Shown: positions 1-11,090, numbered from the stretch's first letter. The stretch is DNA of 64,000 nt from Rhizoclosmatium globosum (GCA_002104985.1 MCGO01000031.1:403638-467637); one strand, 5' to 3'. Notes: generated by a model not told the origin, from the letters alone. Made by a program: numbers and translations.

Positions 1-292
1 TGATTTCCCGGAGTATGAGAAGCCGGTGTTGGAGGGGAGGAAGGATAGGTATCCTGTTGCGGAGAGTGAACCGGCGACGTGGTTTGGATATTCTGTGATT
101 CGCATGGTTTCGGATAATCCTGGGTTGTGGTTGTTTCATTGTCATATTTCGTGGCATATGGCGACGGGGTTGGGGATCTCGCTTGTTGAGTCGATTGAAG
201 AGTTGCAGAAACTGGAGAAGCCGTGGACTGTTACGGATACTTGTGATAGTTTTGGAAAGTGGAAGGGGGAGAGTGAGGGATCTACACCTTGA
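1..292 (+). CDS. Multicopper oxidase (laccase-like), C-terminal part
   Basis: The reading frame is open from base 2 and stops at 290-292, so this is the 3' end of a gene that begins outside the window. It encodes about 96 residues. HCHISWHMATGL is the C-terminal copper-ligand block of multicopper oxidases (HCHxxxHxxxG), supplying one type 1 His and type 2/3 His ligands; the residue at the axial position of the type 1 site is Leu. NPGLWLFHCH just before it is typical of the third cupredoxin domain (Cu-oxidase_3). The family oxidises phenols, ferrous iron or other donors and reduces O2 to water; fungal members are usually secreted or plasma-membrane bound. Substrate and signal peptide cannot be judged from this fragment. 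No intron is seen in it. Confidence 0.9.
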   Translation, partial: DFPEYEKPVLEGRKDRYPVAESEPATWFGYSVIRMVSDNPGLWLFHCHISWHMATGLGISLVESIEELQKLEKPWTVTDTCDSFGKWKGESEGSTP

Positions 293-476
293 ATTTCAGG
301 ATGACTGTAATATAATTAGTTTCTTACGTGAAATTCACGAGGAGCGAGGCGCATTCACAAAATAATGGCGGACTCCAAATAGATTAATTACTAATTTAAG
401 GACAAAAAAACGATTTGTCAGGCATATTTGTCATCGTTCGTCAACACTCTCATCCAAAAAAGTCGAACGCCAAAAA

Positions 477-1074
477 ATGAGGGCGTCAAGTGCGTCCGAG
501 AGTTCTATCGCCGAGGAAGGGTCACAGTTTGGGAGCGCATCCGCAGAGAGCCAGTCAGCACATGGTTCGCCCGTCGGAGAATTACAAGGTTCATCCGGAC
601 CTCAGGGATCTGTGGAGCCAGAGCGACGAAAGCCTGGTCGGAAGCCGCTGACGTCGGATCCGGCGAGTCGCAGAACAGCACAGACCCGGGCGGCACAGAG
701 GTACTCGCTGAATTTTGACATTCAAAATGGGCATGGCGATCACTAATTCTAATCGCTTGTTTATATATCATCACAATAGAGCATTCAGGGAACGCAAAGC
801 TGCCGCCTTTGCAGCACTTGAACAAAGAGTTTCGGAACTGGAAGTACTGTTGTCTATTTCACGAGAGGAGACAGACGTGTTGAAATCACATAATGAAAGA
901 CTGATGCAAGAGAATTCAAGGCTGTCTGAGCAGATACATAAATATCAGCATCAGCAGCAGCCACAACAACCATTGTCGTTGTTGCATGAGCAAAAGCCAC
1001 AACCCACTGAAGTTGTTACTCCTCTTGGTAACAGCAGTTCAGAGCGGCAACAATACTGGAATACAGTATCATAG
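477..1074 (+). CDS. bZIP 1: AP-1/Yap-like, Thr in place of invariant Asn
   Basis: Exons 477-700 and 780-1074 (172 aa). The 79-bp intron has GT-AG ends and splits the Arg codon of AQ-R|AFR in the basic region. The N-terminus is Ser/Glu-rich, then KPGRKPLTSDP and the basic region QTRAAQRAFRERK, followed by a leucine zipper (LEQRVSELEVLLSI). This matches the AP-1/Yap/Pap1 subfamily (NxxAQxxFR), except that the invariant Asn is Thr. The tail has Gln-rich runs and ends SSERQQYWNTVS, a motif shared with bZIP 2 next door. There is no CxxC and no C-terminal repeat domain. DNA binding is inferred from the family; the Asn loss makes specificity or even binding uncertain. Nuclear localisation is expected. 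Confidence 0.85.
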
Positions 1075-1268
1075 ATCATAATAAACCCAAGTCTCATTTC
1101 AGAAACCAATAAAATAGCGTTACCCACAAAAATGGAAGATAGTCTCCAACCATAGTTGTTATGAATTTCTTCTGATTTGTCATTTGAACATCCCAACAAC
1201 GAGCCAACGCAATGGCCTCCTTCTGCCCACTCTCCACGCTCGCAGCCCTCTCCGCCTCCGCCTTCACA

Positions 1269-2048
1269 ATGATCGAAAGCAACGCTGACGCAGACGCAGA
1301 CGCAGACACAAACGCCGGCCAAACCGAGTCGCGGTCGCCGAGCGCCGGCCCGTCCGAGTCGCTTCAGTCCGACGCCGCCCGCTGTTCCGCCGCCTGTCCA
1401 CGTGACGATGGAGATTGTGGTGGCGCCGCTGAGAAGAAGCCGCGCGCAAAAGCCGGACGGTTCGTCTTATTGGTTGCAAATCCCTTCACCGAACATCATC
1501 TAATTGAAACTATCCCTCTCTCTGTCTTTGCCAGGAAACTGACTACCACCGAGCCAGAAAACAAGAGAATCGCTCAGACAAGGGCCGCACAGAGGTACAG
1601 TCCACACATACAACACACACTTTATCGCCGACATCTTCTCACCAGTCGATTTGTTATCAAACACACACCCAAAACAAACAGAGCCTTTCGGGAACGCAAG
1701 AAGCTGGCTTTTGAACAGAAAGAACAACGAGTGAATGAACTAGAGCTGCTACTCTCAGTCAGCCAGCAAGAGTCGGAAGGGCTGCGGATACAACTGGAGA
1801 GGCTGGCTCAAGAGAATGCTCGATTACGAAGTCAACTGACACACTGCTCTTGCCCTTCTACTTCTTCAGCAACTATACCATCCACGGTCATTCAAGTAAA
1901 GAGCGAACCTGACAGGATCAAGGAGGATGGCTTTACCAGAAATGGTGACTCACACCAGTCGATGGACATTGAGCGAACAGAACACTATTTGGAACGAGAC
2001 GGAAACAAATCTTCGGAATGCAAAGCTTATTGGAATACATGCCTCTAA
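1269..2048 (+). CDS. bZIP 2: tandem paralogue of bZIP 1, also Asn to Thr
   Basis: Exons 1269-1459, 1535-1594 and 1682-2048 (205 aa). The second intron splits the same Arg codon as in bZIP 1; the first is extra and interrupts AG-R|K. ATG 1269 is preferred because it gives an acidic, Asp/Ala-repeat N-terminus like other members; an in-frame ATG at 1212 would add 19 hydrophobic residues. The basic region QTRAAQRAFRERK again has Thr for the invariant Asn. A heptad zipper follows (LELLLSVSQQESEGLRIQLERL). The C-terminus SSECKAYWNTCL matches the end of bZIP 1, so the pair arose by tandem duplication and the last 10 residues are under constraint. Role is inferred as a nuclear transcription factor or dimer partner. 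Confidence 0.83.
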   Translation: MIESNADADADADTNAGQTESRSPSAGPSESLQSDAARCSAACPRDDGDCGGAAEKKPRAKAGRFVLLVANPFTEHHLIETIPLSVFARKLTTTEPENKRIAQTRAAQRYSPHIQHTLYRRHLLTSRFVIKHTPKTNRAFRERKKLAFEQKEQRVNELELLLSVSQQESEGLRIQLERLAQENARLRSQLTHCSCPSTSSATIPSTVIQVKSEPDRIKEDGFTRNGDSHQSMDIERTEHYLERDGNKSSECKAYWNTCL

Positions 2049-2551
2049 TATAATGTGACCCCATAGTTTTTTGACATTTATGCTTGACAGCTGGATAGGC
2101 CCGGACCCCAGACAGCTAAAGCACTCAATATTCCCACGTAAATTGTAAGTTCAAATAGATATTTTCGAAAATAAGAGTGCATTTAAAGGCTAGTACCTTT
2201 GGAGAAGTACCTGGCTCTGGAATACCCCATTCAATCTTTTCAATAGCCTCAAGACTCCTTCGCAAAGCCAAAGAATGGTCCTCTAGACCACTTTGTCAGG
2301 GAAGAGAGAAAAGATGAGCAATACAAATTTGTGGCGTGTTTCGGATCTTATCCACAGAAAAGAATATAACTTCGACGCGCTCATGGGGCCAACCCTGGGG
2401 AAATCCACTCTTCTTCCGCATTTGTCAGCGACGTTTACCAGCCCCCAAACCCATGTGTAATGAGGCAAATCTGAGTCAAAGCGATTTTTCGAGTCTTTGT
2501 TTCATCTCGGACCATCCTCATAAAACTGCATTACAAAAGACTGCCGCGATT

Positions 2552-3794
2552 ATGGCATCATCTTCTCCCTATACCATACCGGGCATACCCACCATGCAAG
2601 ATTATCAGCCCCACGGAAATAGCAGTGATCATTTGTTCTCGGACAGTGAAAGCGAAGACGACTTCTCAGGTTCTCGCCGATCACCCAAACAGCGCAAGTC
2701 CCCTGGAGAACGTAAGAAGCCTGGACGGAAAGCGATACAATCAGACAGCGGGTCAAAGCGAATTGATCAGAACCGTAAAGCGCAAAGGTAAACTCAATTT
2801 TCGATTTAAGGGTTATAGAAGCTTATATCAAATCAGAGCATTCCGTGAAAGAAAAGAAGCATATCTGCATGGACTCGAGACGCAAGTGAAAGAACAAGCT
2901 GCTCGAATCGAAGAGTTGGCTGCTATGAACTTGAAGCTCCAACAAGAGAATGCACTACTTAAACTTAACAGCTCTGACCCTCTTGCTTCCTCTACATCTC
3001 CTGTCATCGCACCTATCAGTGACCTCAATCTGTTCAGTGGTCCTCAAAATCTGGACTACACCCACACCCCTTCCACTACTTCCTCAGACCAATCCCCGGT
3101 AAACAAGTTCTTCCTCCCGAATCAATCTACCATTTTCGGAAGCCCAGAAGCATACACACAGCAACCCATTCAAGCGCAGTCTCCACCACAAAACGATATT
3201 TTTGCATTCCTATCTATGCCAGCAACTCAGCAATCTCCCCAACCGCAACAACCACAACAATACCTACACCAGAACCCTCTCTACGCACTCTACAACTCCA
3301 CCTTAAAACAAGAATCCTCCGTCCCAGAATTCAAAGCAACAATGGACATTCTAGATTCCCAACCTTCTTCCGCTCTAGACCCAAGCCCTATTCGCATCCC
3401 TCAATTAGCAGCCTTCCAATCCGCATTAAAACAGCTTCCCTCTTTACAAACGAAATCAGACCTCATTGACGAACTATGCACCCGATTCGTCTCGTTCACG
3501 ACGAAATCTTCGTCGCAAGGGTTACCCCACATTGACCAGCTTCCCATCGTGACTGAGGAGCAGAAAAGGTTGTTGCAGCTGCATGATGCGGTGTTGGAAG
3601 CGTGTGACGCTCAGGATAATAGAAAGGCGTTGGAGATTATGTCGATTGCGAGAATCAAACATCGCGTGCATTATGAGAGGTTGAGAAGATATTGGAGCAG
3701 TTTTTTCACCTTTCAGGCGGCTGGGGGTGCGTCGGTGGGCAAATTTGACGCATATACTTGTGTGATTGCCTTTTCCTTCCATTCTATGTCTTGA
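2552..3794 (+). CDS. bZIP 3: AP-1/Yap-like with single C-terminal repeat
   Basis: Exons 2552-2787 and 2837-3794 (397 aa), with a 49-bp intron at the conserved AQ-R|AFR position. The basic region is canonical (QNRKAQRAFRERK), preceded by KKPGRKAI, and the zipper runs from YLHGLETQVKEQ to about residue 120. A long Ser/Pro/Gln-rich middle follows. Near the end sits one copy of the helical repeat of this locus: FQSALKQLPSLQTKSDLIDELC, then a helix with EACDAQDNRKALEIMSIAR. There is no CxxC. The last 50 residues after the repeat (rich in Tyr, Arg, Phe) are unlike the paralogues, so a missed terminal intron is possible. Likely a nuclear regulator; target genes unknown. Confidence 0.82.
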
Positions 3795-4278
3795 TTTCAT
3801 ACATTTTCCCTCATTTTCCATTGGTTTCATTACTGTTTTCCTTAATAATTGATAAATCTACGTTTGAAGTTTTCATGATAACCAATTGCTGTTGTAAGGC
3901 ATTACTGAGCAATGAGCATGGGTTTGAATTTGGAATCATTCTCCACCCTCATGTTGACAAATAATCAGAGTATCGTGGGGCTGACGGCGCTCAAGCGCTT
4001 CCTCGCGGCTTCAGCGCCAATCAAACAATTAACTGTCCACGTCACAACCCACTTTCTTTCTCAGCGGAGAGCTGGTGATATATATCACGTCCAATCAGAT
4101 TCCGGCCAATGTGTCAGTTGGGGGCTGAGACAAGAATTCGTCATCAACCCCATTACAAAAGCCATTTCAAAAAGGATTTGCAATCAAATCAAAGCATTTT
4201 TCTTTCTTGAAAAACCACGTTGCGGAAAAGTGCAGAGAAACCCTCCAATACCTCACCAAAACAAACGCAAAACCTTCA
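3795..4278. other. Intergenic, bZIP 3 to bZIP 4
   Basis: About 480 bases without a convincing gene. It is AT-rich around 3795-3900 (3' end of bZIP 3) and holds the upstream region of bZIP 4. Short open frames on the plus strand show no conserved motif. Confidence 0.5.
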
Positions 4279-5004
4279 ATGTCGTACGCTATTCCAGCCA
4301 ACCAGTTCTCTTCGGAGGACATTATGAGTGAATCCGAAACACACAGCCATGCATCCGAGGACGAATACACAGCCCCATCCCGACGAGGATGCCGCGGACC
4401 ACGATCACAGCGAAAGAAGGCTGGCCGAAAGTCAATCTCAGATGATGCAGAGGATTCAAGGATAGCAAGAAACAGAAGGCTCAACGGTGAGTGCTACAAT
4501 ATAATTATGTTCAACTTGTTTTGAGTGGCACTTACTTACAAGTTCAAAATAAACAGAGAATTCCGAGAACGCAAAGAACGATACGTTCAAGGTCTGGAAC
4601 AGCAGGTCAAAGAACAAGCGGCGTTGATTGAACAGTTGCAAGCAAAGTTGTTGCAGCAGGAGTTGTTGATTTCTTCTGGATCAGCCTCCCCGAATTCCAT
4701 CTCCAAAGTCTCTGCCGAACCAGCCGCATTCACTGCCGCAAAACAAGAACCATTGTCACAAGTACAACCGGAATTATGCCATGCTTCATGTGACGAGTCG
4801 TCACTGAACGGGTCACCGATACATTCTCCCTCCGATAACGTCACCTCCTTCTTGTTCCAACAACCGCCTTCCAGCACTTTCTCTTCTACACCATCACTAT
4901 TCAGCCCTGACGAGTTCAGCTTACTCACTTCTATGCAATCATCACTGTTTCCAATGAACCCAATGCTGTCATCCCCCAAGCTCCTCAACTTCAAAATGAT
5001 CTAG
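4279..5004 (+). CDS. bZIP 4: AP-1/Yap-like, one-base deletion in basic region
   Basis: Exon 1 4279-4486; exon 2 starts at 4557 or 4559 and ends at 5004. ATG 4279 is chosen; 4207 and 4324 are in frame too. KKAGRKSIS precedes the basic region as in the paralogues. Exon 1 reads ARNRRLN where all neighbours read ARNRRAQR; inserting one G in the GG run near 4478 restores NRRAQR and the usual phase-2 splice at 4556/4557. As written, only the alternative acceptor AG at 4557-4558 keeps the frame, giving NRRLNEFRERK, one residue short. The zipper (LEQQVKEQAALIEQL) and Ser-rich tail are intact (about 217 aa). Either a sequence error, a damaged gene, or a gene rescued by the shifted acceptor. Confidence 0.7.
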
Positions 5005-5496
5005 TTATGGAAGCATACTTTAAAGCGCTTCTGGGTGGAAAGAATACTGGCTTGCAGTATCTGAGTTGATGTGTTTTGGAATCAATATGGTGAAGGTGGA
5101 GCATTGGGGAAAGCATAGTGTGCATTTGTTTTATATCCTGTCATTTTCTTTTGTTTGATAATAAATGCTGTTGTAAGTAAACAATTTGGGGACGTGGTCG
5201 TGCATTCGAAATCAACAACGTCGGCATCCAATTTATAATGTTCATAACCACGCACGAGTGATAGATGGGTGTTTACAATAAATAACGAATACATAAATAT
5301 GAATACAAAGATTGAATTGGCTGGCAGAGGGGTGCAGAAATCTCTGCACGCCCAAATCAATTAAAATACGTTTGAGAGCAGTTTGAGCGTCCCATTCGAA
5401 ATCACGCCTCCAGATTCTTCTTCCAATGGTATCCAAAGAAGCTTCTTTATTCTTCCATCAATTGAGAGTCCCGCCTCTATCATAACACCGTCAAGT
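5005..5496. repeat. Duplicated intergenic segment (copy 1)
   Basis: The stretch around 5066-5200 (GGTGGAGCATTGGGGAAAGCATAG core, then a polyadenylation-type AATAAA-like end) recurs about 1 kb downstream at 6065-6190. It is part of a tandem segmental duplication that also carries bZIP 5 and bZIP 6. No gene is seen inside. Confidence 0.65.
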
Positions 5497-6027
5497 ATGG
5501 AGGATGAAAGCGATGAATACAGCAACCAAGGATCAACTACGTCGTCAAGGACAACAAAGAACCCACGAAACGCTGGACGCAAACTCGAAACTACAGATCC
5601 AGACGATAAACGAATCGCAAGGAACCGTCGAGCCCAAAGGTTAGTTCAACAGTTTTCAATATTGGAGACCACCTGACCTGACCCGTAATCCAGAGCATTT
5701 CGAGAACGAAAACTGAAACTTATCGAGGATTTAGAAACACAAGTGCGGACACAGGCTAATCGTATTGCGGAGTTGGAGGCCGAGAAGCTTACGCTTCAAC
5801 AAGAACTTCTATTGGCACAAACAGCTGGACCCGCAACGTTGGAACCTTTATCTTTATCAACACAGCGTGCTATAGATCTCAGTCAAAGACTTTTTATGCA
5901 ACAATTGGCACAAGTACTTCTTGTTTCATCGAACTCGCCAAACCCATTACTTGTGCTACAACAGTCTTTCCCGATAACAAATCCAACACCGGATCAAACA
6001 GAGAGCGACTTATTATTTGACTTATGA
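5497..6027 (+). CDS. bZIP 5: short AP-1/Yap-like
   Basis: Exons 5497-5639 and 5694-6027 (158 aa); the 54-bp intron splits the Arg codon of AQ-R|AFR. ATG 5497 opens MEDESDEYSNQ, matching bZIP 6. NAGRKLETTDPDDKR leads into ARNRRAQRAFRERK, a canonical basic region, then a zipper LEDLETQVRTQANRIAELEAE. The short tail ends in a Leu/Asp cluster. No CxxC and no C-terminal repeat domain, so this is a minimal DNA-binding/dimerisation protein. Nearly identical to bZIP 6 over the DNA-binding half, which supports a recent tandem duplication. Confidence 0.85.
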
Positions 6028-6499
6028 ATGTAATAAGTCTCGAATTTGCATTTTATCTGAGTTGATTTGTTTTGGAATTAACTTGGAGTTGGTGGAGCAT
6101 TGGGGGAAAGCATAGTGTGCATTTTATTTGATTATATCCTGTCATGTTATATTGTCTGACAATAAACTGTTGTTGCAAGAAAACAACTTGGCGACGGAGT
6201 TTTTCTCTGTGATTCTCTATTCGAAATCATCAACACCGGCCGGCCTCCACTTTACGAATCTTCATAGCCACTCACGAACGATCGATATATGCTTCAATGA
6301 ACAACGGATACATCAGCATGAACAAAAGATCGAACGCTTGGAAGAGATGGAATCTCCACACCCAAATTATTTAAAAAACATTTGAGACCAGTTTGAAGGT
6401 CCCATTCGAAGTCACGTTTCCAGATTCTTCTTCCGAGAGTATCCCAGCGTCTTTATTCTTCCCATTCATTGAGAGCCTTGCCTCTGTCGTGACACCACT
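6028..6499. repeat. Duplicated intergenic segment (copy 2)
   Basis: Matches 5005-5496 at an offset of about 1000 bases with scattered substitutions and small indels. It contains the 3' end of bZIP 5 and the upstream region of bZIP 6. No gene seen. Confidence 0.65.
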
Positions 6500-6990
6500 A
6501 TGGAGGATGAAAGCGACCAATACAGCAACCAAGCATCGTCTTCAAACACAGCAAGGAACCCAAGAAACGCTGGACGCAAACTCGAAGCTACAGACCCAGA
6601 CGACAGACGAATCGCAAGAAACCGTCGAGCCCAAAGGTTTGTTCAATGGATTTCGGTATTTCGACCACCTGACCTGACCCGCAATCCAGAGCATTTCGGG
6701 AGCGAAAGCTTAAACTTATCGAGGATTTAGAAAAACAAGTGCGGACACAGGCTGAACGTATTACGGAGTTGGAGGCCGAGAAGCTTAGACTTCAACAAGA
6801 GCTTCTATTGGCGCAAACAGCTTATCCTACAACTTTGGAACCTTTATCTTTATCAACACAGCGTGCTATAGATCTCAATCAGAGACTGTTTATGCAACAG
6901 TTGGCGCAAGTACTCCTTGTTTCATCGAACTCGCCAAACCCTTTGCTGCACTGCAACATTCTTTCCCGATACCAAATCCAGCACAAATGA
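6500..6990 (+). CDS. bZIP 6: tandem copy of bZIP 5, frameshifted tail
   Basis: Exons 6500-6636 and 6690-6990. The start, the G-R-K motif, ARNRRAQRAFRERK and the zipper match bZIP 5 almost residue for residue. Alignment with bZIP 5 shows one missing base near 6950, just after SNSPNPLL; beyond it the reading frame changes and the protein ends in an unrelated tail of 13 residues instead of the acidic bZIP 5 end. The DNA matching the bZIP 5 tail is still present downstream to about 7018. The DNA-binding and dimerisation parts are intact, so a functional shorter protein is possible. A consensus error would explain it equally well. Confidence 0.8.
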
Positions 6991-7814
6991 AACAGAAGAG
7001 ACTTGTTATTTGACTTATAAGTGAAATAAAGTTTCGCTTACAACGTCCTGAATTTGCATCATTTTCTTCGCCGTAGTAGAGTCATGGCTCCTTCCTGTTG
7101 TGGAACATCCGATGTAAATTTAATTCGTTATATTATAAGTTTGATGTATGGTTCTGCCATTCACGACTCGACTCAAGTATATATCCAATCGAATTTCAAC
7201 GTCACCCAATACATTCTGCGATAAGCATTTTAGACCGTAGAAGCAAGAATTTTGTTCACGCGAGCCGTTTGGTTGTCTTACATGTACATCAGATGGTGGA
7301 ATCGGGGTGCAATTTGTGATAGAAGTCTGTATGATGGGACCAAATGTTCCATTAACATCATCGACAACATATCAAATACTAAGTTGTAATAACACAGTAA
7401 AACAACTCTTTTACTTCCTTATCTCCAGCGCGTGGTGTTCAATTTCATATCATCTCTTCTCCGCCATTTCGGCATGGCGATAATCGCCAACTTCCGACTC
7501 CTCATTATTGTTATTCTTTTCCATGACTCTCTCCCAAACATAAGTTACTCTCGAGAATCAAGGTCTGTTTCATTGCTGCTGACGGTGGGCCCTTCAAATA
7601 CAATTAACATTGAGATTGCGCCATTTGTTGAAAACCATCGTTCATCTGTCGAACTCGTGGAGAAAAGTGCTTATCGAACTCATAATGGATTTTCAGTAAG
7701 AGGCGGAGAGATATCATCATTCCGCATCTCCATTGTGCAGGAAACAACTGTGGCTTGGGGCTTTTCAGATGTTGAGTGCTCAAAAAGATCCTTTAAAGAT
7801 TCTTGACATCTAAC
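6991..7814. other. Intergenic, no gene recognised
   Basis: About 820 bases. A plus-strand open frame at 7432-7806 has no family resemblance and a hydrophobic, low-complexity beginning; I do not call it. The region probably holds the 3' end of bZIP 6 and the control region of bZIP 7. Confidence 0.45.
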
Positions 7815-8567
7815 ATGGCGCCTTCCTCTGTATCGACGGTCTCCAACACATATGAGGACGCATCATCCGATCATAGTGACGAGGAGTACAGCGTCGATTC
7901 TGTTCAAACGGAGTGTCTTCAGCCGAATGATGCAAAGACACCTAAGAACGGTCTGGCCGCAAGTCCATGTCGAAGGAAAGTGAAGACAAGCGCATTGCAA
8001 GGAATCGCAGGGCCCAGGTTAGCTTACAAAAGGGCAATTACATAACTGTGCCAGCCCCTCTCAGCCCATATTAACTGTGGCTGTGCTTACAAATACTAAT
8101 GACAAACCAAAATAGCGAGCATTTCGCGAGCGGAAGGAGCGTTACGTTCACGATCTGGAGGAGAAATTGCGGGAACAGACAGCTTTGATCGAAAGATTGA
8201 CTACCCGTAATCTTGGTTTTGGAGTCCCAGCTTTCAGCTCAGCTCAAATGCACAACACCTACATTTGCGTCAACAATTCCATCTTTGAATCAATCTGGTG
8301 TCTGTTTTATGGGAGACCTTGCCTCCATCAACTTCAACACTCCGCGACTTTACGCTCAGCCTCGGGAAGCACATCCTCTTTAGAAAACTCTCCTGCTTTG
8401 ACACCCACTAATGATCAGCTATCATATTCTACGCTTTCGTTGCATGCGAAGGAGGCATTGGATTGCTCGACCAATTTTATGTTCACTCCTTCTTCCCAGA
8501 CTCTTCTCAAAGCGACATCGCGTTTCAGAGCTACTTCAACTCTTTACTTGACTCGGCCAGTAAATAA
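7815..8567 (+). pseudogene. bZIP 7: AP-1/Yap-like with several frameshifts
   Basis: ATG 7815 opens an acidic Ser/Asp-rich N-terminus. The basic region KRIARNRRAQ|RAFRERK and zipper are recognisable, but in a different frame from the start: a base is missing near 7953 (PKN... versus expected GRK motif). The intron 8018-8115 is phase 0 here (CAG|CGA), a two-base slide from the usual position. In exon 2 an extra base near 8215 breaks the zipper end (TTRNLVLES in the expected frame), and the last part (DIAFQSYFNSLLDSASK, stop 8565-8567) lies in yet another frame. It resembles bZIP 8, which ends DFETYLNSLM. At least three indels make real decay more likely here than in the other members. Confidence 0.7.
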
Positions 8568-8777
8568 CTTTTCATTTTATCCTTGTTTCCGATCGTAATA
8601 ATGCATTCGTGTATGGCACAATAAATCTCTAATCTCTTATCGTGTGTGTCAATTACCTCATTGATTTCTGGGCGTTAAAGCCCATATTTTCGGCTGAGTC
8701 AGTGCAAATCTGAAAGTATACTGCAAACGACCAAGTTCGGCGACAACCATGAAGTCTCTCACGAACAAGGAGGTACT

Positions 8778-9446
8778 TTGATCGCACCAAGCCGGACTTA
8801 TGGCAATTCCATTACAGAAAGTTGTGAAGGACAGAGTACAGATGATGATACTTTTGTGCTTCTGAGACTCAAGGGCGATCCGCTGCTCCAAAGAAGGCAG
8901 GCCGGAAGACGATTGCATCAGACAGTAATGACAAGAGAATCGCCCGCAATCGGCGAGCTCAGAGGTATGCTGATTCAGCACAAGTAGTTTCTCATCTTGT
9001 CAAACAGAGCCTTTCGGGAGCGCAAAGAAAACCACGTCAAGACTCTCGAAAGCATGATCAAAGATCAAGAGGTCAAGATTGCTGAACTAATCGCGAGGAA
9101 CCAAGTTTTGGAATCTGTAATGGCAAGCACAGCCACAACCACAATTGACAGCATAGCGTCCACATCTGCATCGCAATGGAATATATCACTGCCGCTTCAA
9201 GGATTGAACTCGCTTAATATTCTTGATTCATTGAGTTTGAACACAAATCCTTCAGAATTCACAACTGTCACAGCGACACCCACTGATGGGCTTGAATCTT
9301 TGCTTTTACAAACTCCACCAGCTTCTTTTTTTGATCCAGAAACGACAATTAGTGTTGAGTTTAGTCTCAGTGAGGGTTCTCGACGACCGCCTCAAGACTC
9401 TTGCTTGATCCCTGATTTTGAGACATACCTCAATTCGCTGATGTAA
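8778..9446 (+). CDS. bZIP 8: AP-1/Yap-like, 5' end uncertain
   Basis: The second exon (9008-9446) is clean: AFRERKENHVKTLESMIKDQ and a zipper ending LIARNQVLES, then a Ser/Thr-rich acidic tail ending DFETYLNSLM. Exon 1 ends at 8964 with KKAGRKTIASDSNDKRIARNRRAQ-R; the intron is only 43 bp (8965-9007). Upstream, the acidic N-terminal frame (CEGQSTDDD) and the basic-region frame do not join: one T appears missing in the T-run near 8852. No in-frame ATG is evident for the acidic frame, so the start given is only the open frame boundary. Probably a real gene with one or two sequence errors, or a recent pseudogene. Confidence 0.6.
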
Positions 9447-9573
9447 TAAGCATATCAGGATATATTTTCTTTACTATCTCTTTTTCAGTACAATAAACGC
9501 TAAATTTCTACGACGGCGGAGAAGGTTTTCGATCTCCTTTGCACATTGTGGATCGAAAAAGTCTGTACCATCA

Positions 9574-11090
9574 ATGCAGAGCTCATCGAGCGGAAAGAAA
9601 AGGGGCCGCTCACTTCTATCGGACGATGGGGAGGATAAGAGGAAAGTCCAAATTCGGCAAGCACAGGCAAGTGCAGTGTTTCGTTCCCAAATACCCAACT
9701 CCGCCCATTATTAAGTGTAGAAGTTATCCAGCGGGCATTCCGTGAGCGAAAGGTAAGTTTTTGTGCCGGCTTCGTCTCGCTTACAAGCATTAGGAACTCC
9801 GGATACGAGAACTAACGGCGCAAGTGGAGGAGTTGCAAAGGCAGCTTGGACTTGCTGGGGCTTCCAGCGGAGGTTCGACAGCAAATCCGAAGCCAAGCGA
9901 AATCAAAGAGTCTGGGCCTTCTTGCGCCGAATGTGTAGTGAAAGACGCTTTAATTGCTCAGCTGCAGTTGAGACTTCAGCCACAACGGAACTTGACAAGG
10001 AGGCATTCGCTGCCGCCACTAGCCTTCGATCCATTCAATAAGAGAAGCGGAAATCTTCTTGAAGGATCGCCTCCTCCTTGGTTCGCAAAGGCTGCAGACC
10101 TTGAACTGACGCAAGAGGGTCGGCCATAGCACGGTTTGGAGTTCCGCAGGTATTAATAATGTGGGTTGACCTGGACGAAATGTATAACAATATCCAAAGA
10201 TCGAAATAACGCGAGCGGCGCTCAAATCTGTTGATTCTCTTGGCACTTGCCCCGAAGTGGATATCATGATTGATCTTTTCTTAGTAAGTTGTGTCACATC
10301 ACTTTTGTTTTTCACATCTCACTCCATTCATTGAATAGGAGCAATGTCATTACAGCGAACAAGCCTCTGTCCGTAAAGTTGTCGTCAAAATGATTGCTGC
10401 TAAATACAAAATTCTCGATGCTTGTGCCAACGATGCCGACTTGAGATGTGCCATTGAAATTATGGAGACCGCTAATGCAACGAATGCTCTCCATCTGGTA
10501 CTTTGAAGTTTTAACTGAAACATCATTTATTCCAGAGAATAGGCACATATGTACGAGATCGCTTGTGGTATATCAGAGTCTGATATGCTGCTTGGCGACA
10601 GTCAGTATATGGACAACATTGAATTACTTGATAATATTCAGTTGGAAGAGGTTATGAAACAATCTCAACCATTTCGAGAAGCCGTGCAAAGAATTCCTCC
10701 GCTTTCTTCTCATATGAATATCGTAGACAAAATCTGTATCGTATTTTGGGTAAGAGATAGTTGTTAATGTGATTTGACTTGAATAAGAAAATAATCGGGA
10801 TAACTCATCCAGAAACAATCCCGCGAGACAGATGCAAACGAGCGAGAAGCGTTGTTCTTCAAGTCAGTTGAATTGTCGAACCGACTCTTGAATCTGTGCG
10901 TCGATTTGGATCACAAAGTTGAGGTATCACCTTTAATGTTATCGACAATCAACTTAGCTCCGATTTCTACAACAGTATGTATTAGCGACACAGATAGGGC
11001 GGCAGAGTGATATTGAAAAAAGTGTACGTTTAGTCAGATGTTTGACATTGATCGTAACGAATCCCACAGAATGCCATGTTTGACATTTGA
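9574..11090 (+). CDS. bZIP 9: Ile for invariant Asn, CxxC and two-repeat domain
   Basis: Visible exons: 9574-9666, 9732-9752, 9794 onward, 10339-10497, two further exons in 10539-10925, and short terminal exons ending at 11090. The first intron (9667-9731) starts GCAAGT and ends CAG, a GC-AG intron. The basic region is QIRQAQ|RAFRERK, with Ile for Asn, and exon 2 is 21 bp long. After the coil comes CAEC followed by a second helical stretch. Later exons give the first repeat (RAALKSVDSLGTCPEVDIMIDLF, KILDACANDADLRCAIEIME) and second repeat (PFREAVQRIPPLSSHMNIVDKICIVF), and the end IGRQSDIEKS matches other members. Between about 10120 and 10200 the frame changes at least once, so one or two bases are missing or the gene is damaged. 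Confidence 0.6.

Noticed and set aside
7432..7806. 124-codon open frame upstream of bZIP 7
   Set aside because: No ATG with context, no domain, no paralogue; it lies where a promoter is expected.
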